From Hydractinia symbiolongicarpus (lineage: Eukaryota; Cnidaria; Hydrozoa; Anthoathecata; Hydractiniidae), in contig NC_079886.1 in assembly GCF_029227915.1 (NCBI RefSeq), positions 27,258,501-27,322,500 on the forward strand: a stretch of 64,000 bases of DNA, written 5' to 3'. Positions within the stretch are counted from its first letter, which is position 1. Each line of letters begins with the position of its first letter. Shown here one piece after another: positions 49,531 to 55,232 of the stretch. Below the pieces are notes generated by a model. That model had not been told where the DNA came from. It worked only from the letters and a program-made list of their open reading frames with translations, and did not search any database. The position numbers were made by a program, and so were the translations under genes.

Positions 49531-49956
49531 ATGGCTTCAATTGCAATGATGTTGGGAGGTGCCTTCGCTAACGCTTTGGCTTTCACCGGATCAAGCTACC
49601 TCTTTTCAAGTTTATCCAAGGATAGGATAGATAAGGAACGGAAGCGGCATGATCTGGCCATAGAACAGCTGCAAAAGGCTCAGGTTATATGGCAACGTAA
49701 AAGACAGGAGAGGGTTGACTTTATCAATAAGCAGCTCAGACTTGAGAAGAAGGCTGAGGGTAAATTCACGGAGCTGGATGACGCGATGCGGGAATATAAA
49801 AAAGTATTTGGAGGGTCACCTCTCACAGATATTCCGCGCAAGCCCGTATTGAGCGACTTTTATACACCCAGCAATGGCCAGCATGAACGGGAATTGGCAT
49901 TTATCGCGCTAAGCATGATCGGTGTCGGTGGCGCCGTGTGGTATTTCGAAAAATAG
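49531..49956 (+). CDS. Membrane/coiled-coil Polinton protein, 141 aa
   Basis: Conserved in animal Polintons, role unknown. The N terminus is a Gly/Ala-rich hydrophobic segment (residues 2-25, MMLGGAFANALAFTGSSYLF). The middle (about 30-90) is a highly charged helix, likely a coiled coil (ERKRHDLAIEQLQKAQ). A second hydrophobic segment closes the C terminus (ELAFIALSMIGVGGAVWYF, about 121-139). The layout, two membrane-seeking ends joined by a coiled coil, suggests a membrane-remodelling or virion-internal role, which is inference. It is the last gene of the cluster, and the hairpin at 49974-49998 lies between it and the convergent minus-strand gene. Confidence 0.75.
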   Translation: MASIAMMLGGAFANALAFTGSSYLFSSLSKDRIDKERKRHDLAIEQLQKAQVIWQRKRQERVDFINKQLRLEKKAEGKFTELDDAMREYKKVFGGSPLTDIPRKPVLSDFYTPSNGQHERELAFIALSMIGVGGAVWYFEK

Positions 49957-49973
49957 TACTATGCCGCGGGTAT

Positions 49974-49998
49974 TATGTTACATGTGTCATGTAACATA
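49974..49998. terminator. Shared hairpin between convergent genes
   Basis: Perfect 11-bp stem TATGTTACATG/CATGTAACATA with a 3-base loop. It lies 17 bp past the plus-strand stop (49956) and 12 bp past the minus-strand stop (50011). As a near-symmetrical dyad it could end both units. It is a member of the TGTTAC/GTAACA family. Confidence 0.6.
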
Positions 49999-50010
49999 TA
50001 TTCAGTATGG

Positions 50011-51291
50011 CTAACGCTTTGTAACCATGTAGGTGTATATCAGACCTCCGATTCCGACTATCAAAGCCCACAGGTTTTGACTCAACCAACCGACGGCTTC
50101 CTTTGCTCTATTTAGGATCCATGATACGATGGATCCAATTATACCCGGTAGGGACGCGGCTGCGGCACCGGCTAATCTACCCAGGAGAGATCCCAGCGCG
50201 CTCAGCTTGTTCTTTATCCATTCCCTCGCACCACCTTCGGTTTTTTCATGATTTTTTGTATTACCGGTGGATGACCCCCCACCCCCTGGTGTCAAAGTTT
50301 CAACTAGAAGGCCGATAACCATACCAAATGCCGTTAGTACACTGACGATGGTGATACCCTGCTCACGGAATAGCGTTCGTATCTTTTCACCCAATGTAGT
50401 TTCTTTGTCAAGTACTTTGGTAATCGTCTCCCTGATGCTTTTTATTTGACTGTTAAGTTTACCTTTGAGAATATCGATAATCTCTTGCCGGCCTTTCAAC
50501 TCATTTTGCAAACCTTTCAACCTTTCTTTCGCTTCATTTTGTTGTTCCTCGGTCATATTTGGTGTGTTTTCCATCTCTTCCAACTTGTTTTTTTCTCTGT
50601 CAATATGCTGTTCGAGCTGAACCTTTTTTGCAACTTCATCCTGAAGACTTCCTCTTATGTTTCTCAATGATCTATCCAATCCTAGCAATTCACGCATAGG
50701 ATATTCAAATAGATCACCGGTCTGGGTTGCTTCATGGTCTACAGATTGTTGTTTGACCAATGAAATTAAATCCTCGGCACTGTTCACCACCTCCCGGGAC
50801 ATGGTTTCTAATTCTATATCGGTCGCATTCTCTATTTTATCCGGTGACGGTAGTCTCTCTTCTATTTTGTTTAGCCTAGCGGCCTGTCGGGGGGTTATAC
50901 TACCTTTCGGTATATCGAACCCCAAATTGCGCAGCCTTTTCTTGCCCAATAGATCTGCAATGGTACCGGTAGACCTTAGAGATCCGCCATGTGTCAGCGG
51001 TCTGTTACCATCCTTGTAGTATAATTCGCCATCGCGAGTCTCAAACAGATCGGTATGTATCACGCTCGGGTTCTCGTTTGGATATATAGTTAATAGCTTC
51101 TCATAGAGCGATTTAACCCGCTCACTAGTAACTCTGGAGCGCAGAGAGGTTCCTCCGCCGAATGATGTCTCCTCATCAGGTGTGTGTATCTGCACACGCG
51201 TGCGCTCCCTCGGTACCAGAGGTGTGGAGTCATCGGTACCCTCGTCGGGTTGACCATGGTCACCAAACGGATCAATATCAATGTCCGCCAT
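50011..51291 (-). CDS. Large coiled-coil membrane protein, 426 aa
   Basis: Conserved across animal Polintons, with no assigned biochemical function. It opens with an acidic N terminus (MADIDIDPFGDHG). A conserved globular part follows, with TRDGELYYKDGNRPLTHGG (about 85-103) and RLRNLGFDIPKGSITPRQA (119-137). A coiled coil of about 80 residues lies at 214-296, then the strongly conserved TLFREQGITI (306-315). Hydrophobic segments lie at about 312-333, 376-393 and 405-422, the first followed by a Gly-rich linker. ATG 51291 is the start; reading further upstream gives non-homologous sequence that runs under the opposite gene. It diverges from the plus-strand paralogue pair across 40 bp. A virion-internal or membrane-associated structural role is a reasonable guess. 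Confidence 0.8.
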   Translation of the reverse strand: MADIDIDPFGDHGQPDEGTDDSTPLVPRERTRVQIHTPDEETSFGGGTSLRSRVTSERVKSLYEKLLTIYPNENPSVIHTDLFETRDGELYYKDGNRPLTHGGSLRSTGTIADLLGKKRLRNLGFDIPKGSITPRQAARLNKIEERLPSPDKIENATDIELETMSREVVNSAEDLISLVKQQSVDHEATQTGDLFEYPMRELLGLDRSLRNIRGSLQDEVAKKVQLEQHIDREKNKLEEMENTPNMTEEQQNEAKERLKGLQNELKGRQEIIDILKGKLNSQIKSIRETITKVLDKETTLGEKIRTLFREQGITIVSVLTAFGMVIGLLVETLTPGGGGSSTGNTKNHEKTEGGAREWIKNKLSALGSLLGRLAGAAAASLPGIIGSIVSWILNRAKEAVGWLSQNLWALIVGIGGLIYTYMVTKR

Positions 51292-51331
51292 TATTTTATT
51301 TAAAGGATAGTTTTTTTCTAATATAATAGAA
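51292..51331. promoter_or_regulatory. Divergent promoter 2
   Basis: Forty bases separate the minus-strand ATG (51291) and plus-strand ATG (51332). TCTAATATAATA lies at 51317-51328, four bases from the plus start, and ATTTAAA is close to the minus start. The layout matches divergent promoter 1 at 45364-45405. Confidence 0.6.
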
Positions 51332-51817
51332 ATGGCAGAGAGTTCTAGTACCAGAGAAGAAACTTTTAAAACGGATATATCCAATTCCCAACTTGAGGAG
51401 CTGGTGAAATTACGGGGTAAGTTCCAAGACAGGACACACGAACACGGAGGATCTCTGATCATATGGTCGATTCTGGAGGGATTATCCGGAACCGCGGCAA
51501 TTACGGGCTCGATAGCGACCGCGGTGACCATTATTAGAAATTTGGGCGGTACCCATGGAAATTACATGTGGAATTCGGGTATGTGTCTATTGGGCTCGGC
51601 TTCCTATGCGGTTACCGCCCAATATGTTAGGACATATCGGGAGAAACTTATCAAATTAAGAGCCGCATATCGCGTTGTACAAAATGCCATCGATGTTTTC
51701 GATAAAACGCTACTCTGGCACACTCGGATCTGTAGAGCCGATTTTGAGAATTTGTGTGATACGTATCATAGAACTCTCAAGGATCTGGATAAACTGGATA
51801 TAGGTTATTTAGAGTAA
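51332..51817 (+). CDS. Two-hydrophobic-segment protein A (SLATT-like), 161 aa
   Basis: Paralogue of the next gene. Both begin MAE, share NSQL-EL-KLR-KF near residues 18-31, and carry a hydrophobic hairpin in the middle (here about 41-70 and 82-99) followed by a helix with a YR-KL motif (103-108). The arrangement of an N-terminal helix, two membrane segments and a C-terminal helix resembles SLATT-type membrane proteins, which are proposed to form pores or sense signals. That link is by layout only. Function in the element is unknown. The start is ATG 51332, directly downstream of the shared promoter motif. Twenty-five bp separate its stop from the paralogue, consistent with a tandem duplication expressed together. 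Confidence 0.7.
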   Translation: MAESSSTREETFKTDISNSQLEELVKLRGKFQDRTHEHGGSLIIWSILEGLSGTAAITGSIATAVTIIRNLGGTHGNYMWNSGMCLLGSASYAVTAQYVRTYREKLIKLRAAYRVVQNAIDVFDKTLLWHTRICRADFENLCDTYHRTLKDLDKLDIGYLE

Positions 51818-51842
51818 AGTTTTTTTTCTTTGTAGTAACCAA

Positions 51843-52430
51843 ATGGCAGAGATTTATCCGAAGCTACCCACGGCTCCCGAGTATTCGAGCGAGCAGGACA
51901 AGTTTAATACTAATACTGTGAACTCTCAACTTGGGGAGCTTAGAAAATTACGTGATAAGTTCAATACAAAATATGAGAAATATAACAAGACGCTACACAG
52001 ACTGGTGCTTTTAAATGCCAGCGCCACGGCCCTAACCGTCGCTTCGGGCATAGGTTCGGTGGTGACCGGTGCCACGCTCATCGGAATCCCCGCTTCGGTA
52101 GGATTGGGAGCCGTGGCACTGTCGGGAACCATTTTCACGGGCTCCGTCATGGCTCTGATTAAAAGATATAGGAGCAAGCTCGACAAGGTCATGAAATTAT
52201 ATGATGTTGCGACATCCGCCATCGCCGTGTTTGAAAACTCCGTCTCGCGGGCTCTGAATAATGATGACATTAGTCACATCGAATTTCAAACCCTGAGCGG
52301 TATATACTACGAAGCTCTGAAAAAGATGATGAAAACCGACAGAAAGATGGAGAGCGAAACTCGCAACCAGTTTGAAAAAAGTCTAATGGACGAGGTTCAA
52401 AGCCTCAGAAGGACCGTAAATCAAGGTTAG
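51843..52430 (+). CDS. Two-hydrophobic-segment protein B (SLATT-like), 195 aa
   Basis: Paralogue of the preceding gene, with the same ATGGCAGAG start and the same NSQL-EL-KLRDKF block. It has a long small-residue hydrophobic region (about residues 56-107) that can be read as two membrane segments joined by GIPASVGLG, then KRYRSKLDKVMKLYD. Relatives are common in animal Polintons, often in several copies. Function is unknown; membrane permeabilisation or host signalling are possibilities from the layout. The charged C-terminal helix is longer than in protein A. The following 190 bp to the integrase stop hold the hairpin at 52582-52606 and a 15-bp direct repeat. Confidence 0.7.
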   Translation: MAEIYPKLPTAPEYSSEQDKFNTNTVNSQLGELRKLRDKFNTKYEKYNKTLHRLVLLNASATALTVASGIGSVVTGATLIGIPASVGLGAVALSGTIFTGSVMALIKRYRSKLDKVMKLYDVATSAIAVFENSVSRALNNDDISHIEFQTLSGIYYEALKKMMKTDRKMESETRNQFEKSLMDEVQSLRRTVNQG

Positions 52431-52463
52431 TGATGTGCGCATGTACGCCGCTCGCATATTTCG

Positions 52464-52478
52464 TGTGGTACGATAAAA
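52464..52478 (+). repeat. 15-bp direct repeat, copy 1
   Basis: TGTGGTACGATAAAA, exactly repeated at 53643-53657. The two copies flank the integrase gene. No promoter target is evident downstream of this copy on the plus strand. Confidence 0.6.
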
Positions 52479-52581
52479 ATTAATATTAAGGCGGTTTGCG
52501 ACATTATGCGGCGCGATCGTCCCCCCAAGACTGAGCCATAGCGGCCCTATCTGCCGACCGACCCGCGCGATCCCCAGCATC

Positions 52582-52606
52582 ATCTTTACCGGAAACAGGT
52601 AAAGAT
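52582..52606 (-). terminator. 3'-end hairpin of integrase gene
   Basis: Perfect 9-bp stem ATCTTTACC/GGTAAAGAT with a 7-base loop, 13 bp past the integrase stop on the minus strand. The stem is the same family as the hairpin after the other outer minus-strand gene (43565-43589). It lies in the convergent gap and could also serve the plus-strand pair. Confidence 0.55.
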
Positions 52607-52619
52607 ATCGCCCCCTTTC

Positions 52620-53597
52620 TCACCAACCTTGCACATAATCAGGAGGTAATTCTGTATCTTCGGGTATTAACATCAATTCCTCTTTTACAAAAGCCCGTCC
52701 GGGTCCGTCTTGAACATAGTACATTACACGGTTACCAGGTTGCGCTATTACCTCACGCAATCTATATGTGTTTTTCGACCATATTCTATCGGTTGCCCGT
52801 CTCCGCCCATCATCATGCTCTTCGCCAGGTTGTAGTAGATATCTATACAGGCCATCTTTAGGTAATTCTACTTCAGGTGGATAGCTCTCTTGATTAACCA
52901 AAGGCACCTCTTTCATTATAATAGCATCTTTTGGCTTCATATCAATCATCTGCGTCTTTGTATCGTTTAGCCTATCAATCAGTTTATACAGATGCTTAAC
53001 CCATGTAGATGATACCTTTTCCGAATCATTCAGTTCTTGGGCATCTTGTATTTTGAATAAATTTTCGGCAAGTATCTTGTTCAACGCCTCAACAAAAGCT
53101 GTGTGCGTATGCTTATATTTTGTAGTCGTCCTTTTAATTTCAACCTTATGCTTCTCCAACAGCTTTGTCACATCTGCTTTGAATTCTGAACCGTTATCAC
53201 ATTGGAAAGTTTTCGGATAAGTTAATGGTCCTGCCTTGTAGATGTCCTCAATCATAGCGGCAACCTCTTTGGCTTTCTTAGTCCTCAAAGGTCGGGCTAC
53301 CTTGTATCTGGAAGCAGCATCGATTCCCGACAAAATGTACTTATATTTATTACCATACAGTATGTCACCGGGCATGTACAATAAATCGAATTGATGTAAA
53401 TCATTAGGGGTGGTAACTTCATAATGTGGTCTTTCAACATGTTTTGGGGCGGGTAAATGTACTTGCCAAAATGCTTGCTTTGATAGCCACTTCTTAATCT
53501 CCTTTGGCCCGAAGCCGAATACTCTTAAATTCTGAACAGCCTTTTGTCCTTTCCATAAATTTTGAGGTTGATAGTAAGTCTCTTGAAGTTTTGACAT
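52620..53597 (-). CDS. Polinton integrase (DDE, retroviral type)
   Basis: Integrase that joins the element ends to host DNA and creates the short target duplication. The 325-aa protein has an N-terminal helical region (1-60). The RVE catalytic core has D71 (HQFDLLYMPGD), D134 (FQCDNGSEFKAD) and E170 (AFVEALNKIL); the last two are separated by exactly 35 residues, the D,D-35-E signature. The C-terminal region (about 272-313) is small, basic and strand-rich, resembling a chromodomain or SH3-like tail (WSKNTYRLREV...YYVQDGPGRAFVKEELMLIP). The start is ATG 53597 and no frameshift is present, so the gene looks capable of encoding an active enzyme. A hairpin follows its stop, and a 15-bp direct repeat brackets it. 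Confidence 0.95.
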   Translation of the reverse strand: MSKLQETYYQPQNLWKGQKAVQNLRVFGFGPKEIKKWLSKQAFWQVHLPAPKHVERPHYEVTTPNDLHQFDLLYMPGDILYGNKYKYILSGIDAASRYKVARPLRTKKAKEVAAMIEDIYKAGPLTYPKTFQCDNGSEFKADVTKLLEKHKVEIKRTTTKYKHTHTAFVEALNKILAENLFKIQDAQELNDSEKVSSTWVKHLYKLIDRLNDTKTQMIDMKPKDAIIMKEVPLVNQESYPPEVELPKDGLYRYLLQPGEEHDDGRRRATDRIWSKNTYRLREVIAQPGNRVMYYVQDGPGRAFVKEELMLIPEDTELPPDYVQGW

Positions 53598-53642
53598 GTT
53601 TTATTTATGCACACCTTTATTTATCTCCTTTTTGTCTTATGA

Positions 53643-53657
53643 TGTGGTACGATAAAA
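53643..53657 (+). repeat. 15-bp direct repeat, copy 2
   Basis: Exact second copy of TGTGGTACGATAAAA (first at 52464-52478), here 32 bp upstream of the SAP gene ATG and 46 bp upstream of the integrase ATG on the other strand. It could be part of the promoter between these divergent genes. Confidence 0.6.
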
Positions 53658-53688
53658 GTGCTTAAAGTTTTTTATATATTATATTAAT

Positions 53689-53958
53689 ATGTCAGACATG
53701 GATACCACACCGGATTATAAATTGATGAAACTGAGAGAGTTGCGAGAGGTTGCCAAATTCCGCGGAATTAAGTATATCGTGGGTATGAGAAAGGATAAAC
53801 TGGTTGAGGTGATTGAGAAGAATGATCTCGACCCATCCTACACCATCGATCCGGATACCAAGAAGGAATGGTATGGATACTGTTCAAGGTGGAGGTCGAA
53901 AAACAGGGAGGCATATCTAAAAGCTCAAAAACGTTATAACGACAAAAGATCCAAGTGA
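53689..53958 (+). CDS. Small SAP-like DNA-binding protein, 89 aa
   Basis: Residues 10-46 (YKLMKLRELREVAKFRGIKY followed by MRKDKLVEVIEKN) fit the helix-extended-loop-helix of SAP or LEM-type domains, which bind DNA. The C-terminal part is Trp/Tyr-rich and strongly basic (WYGYCSRWRSKNREAYLKAQ). It is the first of three consecutive plus-strand proteins with a SAP-like unit, ahead of the RING protein and POLB. ATG 53689 follows the AT-rich stretch TTTTTTATATATTATATTAAT. Role unknown; DNA packaging, priming or chromatin tethering would fit a small basic DNA binder. Confidence 0.7.
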   Translation: MSDMDTTPDYKLMKLRELREVAKFRGIKYIVGMRKDKLVEVIEKNDLDPSYTIDPDTKKEWYGYCSRWRSKNREAYLKAQKRYNDKRSK

Positions 53959-53969
53959 TTGGGTATTTT

Positions 53970-53993
53970 TTTGTTACTCAGACGGGTAACAAA
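53970..53993 (+). terminator. 3'-end hairpin after SAP gene
   Basis: Stem TTTGTTAC/GTAACAAA, extendable by a G-U and a C-G pair around the loop AGAC, 11 bp past the stop and preceded by a T-run. The whole hairpin, loop included, is repeated after the RING gene at 54979-55002. Confidence 0.6.
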
Positions 53994-54400
53994 TGTTGGT
54001 GGGTTGGTACCCATGGTGGAGCGGTCACGACCCTCTAGGTGCTGGTGGGTGGGTACTCATGGTGGAGGGATGTCAGTATCATAAACCGCGTTTTACCGCC
54101 ATGGGGTCGGGTGGTTGTCTTGCGAACGAAGCCCCTCACGATCCTCGCGACCTCGGAGGTTGTCTTGCGAACTAAGCCCCTCACGATCCTCGCGACCTCG
54201 GAGGTCCTGATTTTTTTCCCTGGGGGAGTACCCACCCACATTTACACTCCGGGAAACGATCCATGGTGGAGCGATGTCAGTATCATAAACCGCGTTTTAC
54301 CGCCATGGAGCAGCGCAACCCCCGGGAGGTTGTCTTGCGAACGAAGCCCCTCACGATCCTCCACCCCGGTTTACGATTTTGCAAACATCTTAAAGTTTTT
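53994..54400. repeat. GC-rich repeated intergenic module
   Basis: No gene is supported in these 400 bp; the apparent frames lack ATG starts or follow the repeats. They contain two tandem 45-bp copies (54113-54157, 54158-54202) and a partial third (54328-54361) of a unit starting GGTTGTCTTGCGAAC. A 46-bp unit beginning CATGGTGGAG is also present twice (54059-54104, 54262-54307), each containing CCGCGTTTTACCGCCATGG. A degenerate relative of the second unit lies upstream of POLB at 55041-55080. It may be a regulatory or recombination-prone region. Confidence 0.75.
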
Positions 54401-54424
54401 CAAAATCGTATATCATAGCCAAGC
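54372..54424 (+). promoter_or_regulatory. Inverted-repeat promoter of RING gene
   Basis: TACGATTTT (54372-54380) and AAAATCGTA (54402-54410) form a 9-bp inverted repeat with a 21-base spacer. It is followed by TATCATAGCCAAGC directly before the ATG at 54425. POLB has the same arrangement upstream. It could be an operator or a promoter core element. Confidence 0.5.
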
Positions 54425-54955
54425 ATGTCTTCAGGAATCGTTCTCGATTTGATACACAGTAGAGAATATATTGATGACTTTGATCTTTTCACGGTCCCTG
54501 ATTTAAGAGCCAGAGCGAGGTACCTTGGCCTACGTGGATACTCTCGGCTCAGAAGGGCCGATCTGATCGAATTATTGTTAACAACAGTACCCGCAAGATA
54601 TCCCGATATGACTTTACCGCTCGTCATAGGGATGCCGGATCCCGAAGTGACCGAATTTTCGGGACCCGTGATGAGACCAAATGTATCAGTGCCAAGACCG
54701 GTACCAGCACCGATTAGACCAGTACCAGCACGGGTTGAGGTTGATGATGATGATGAGGACGACGCAGACGATGACATTGATGAAGATGATAGATGTATCA
54801 TTTGTCTTTCTAAACGAAAGACCGCCACCATTGTTCATGGTAGAACAGGGCATTTTTGCTGCTGTTTATCGTGCGCAAATAAATTGGAGAAGAGGGGGGA
54901 TAAATGCCCTATATGTCGCGCATCAATAGATCTTGTCATTAGACAATATATTTGA
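54425..54955 (+). CDS. SAP-like / MDM2-type RING finger protein
   Basis: A 176-aa protein with a SAP-like unit at residues 24-52 (VPDLRARARYLGLRGYSRLR), a Pro/Arg linker (about 84-103), an acidic stretch (105-122) and a C-terminal RING. The zinc ligands read C124, C127, H138, H143, C147, C150, C161, C164, a C2H2C4 pattern. The intervals 3, 11, 5, 4, 3, 11, 3 equal those of the MDM2/MDMX RING as I know it, and the protein ends 12 residues after the last Cys with an aromatic/aliphatic tail. Expected activity is E3 ubiquitin ligase. The substrate is unknown, and host antiviral or p53-like factors would be speculation. The SAP-like unit and the Pro/Arg linker are homologous to the POLB N terminus. 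A hairpin follows the stop. Confidence 0.85.
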   Translation: MSSGIVLDLIHSREYIDDFDLFTVPDLRARARYLGLRGYSRLRRADLIELLLTTVPARYPDMTLPLVIGMPDPEVTEFSGPVMRPNVSVPRPVPAPIRPVPARVEVDDDDEDDADDDIDEDDRCIICLSKRKTATIVHGRTGHFCCCLSCANKLEKRGDKCPICRASIDLVIRQYI

Positions 54956-54978
54956 GGGGTCGGATTGTTAGGGCATTT

Positions 54979-55002
54979 TTTGTTACTCAGACGGGTAACA
55001 AA
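54979..55002 (+). terminator. 3'-end hairpin after RING gene
   Basis: Stem TTTGTTAC/GTAACAAA with the same TCAGACGG interior as the hairpin after the SAP gene, 23 bp past the RING stop and preceded by a T-run. It is part of the segment duplicated between the RING and POLB upstream regions. Confidence 0.6.
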
Positions 55003-55232
55003 TGTGATTCACGACCCTCGAGGTGCCAATGGGTAGGTACCCATGGTGTATCGATGTATGTATCACAAAGCGTGTTTTACTACAATTTAGCATGGTGGTT
55101 GCCCCACAAACTAGGACACTCACGACCCTCCAACACGGTTTACGATTTTTAGAAAAATGGATTAAAGATTACAAAATCGTATATCATAGCCAAACATCTT
55201 AAAGATTACAAAATCGTATATCACAACCAAGC
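55003..55232 (+). promoter_or_regulatory. POLB upstream region, duplicated module
   Basis: No gene is supported here. It contains a degenerate copy of the GC-rich unit (55041-55080), the inverted repeat TACGATTTT/AAAATCGTA (55141-55149, 55173-55181), and two tandem copies of a CAAAATCGTATATCA-(T/C)-A-CCAA block (55172-55195 and 55209-55232). The second copy ends at the POLB ATG, and a third copy precedes the RING gene (54401-54424). The shared block is probably the promoter core of both genes. Confidence 0.55.

Noticed and set aside
51292-51531. N-terminal extension of the 426-aa minus-strand protein
   Set aside because: The extra 80 residues run antisense to the opposite gene and through the divergent promoter; the internal ATG at 51291 matches the conserved acidic start.
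54039-54452. 137-aa frame across the GC-rich intergenic module
   Set aside because: No ATG start, low-complexity content that follows the DNA repeats, and it runs into the RING gene in another frame.
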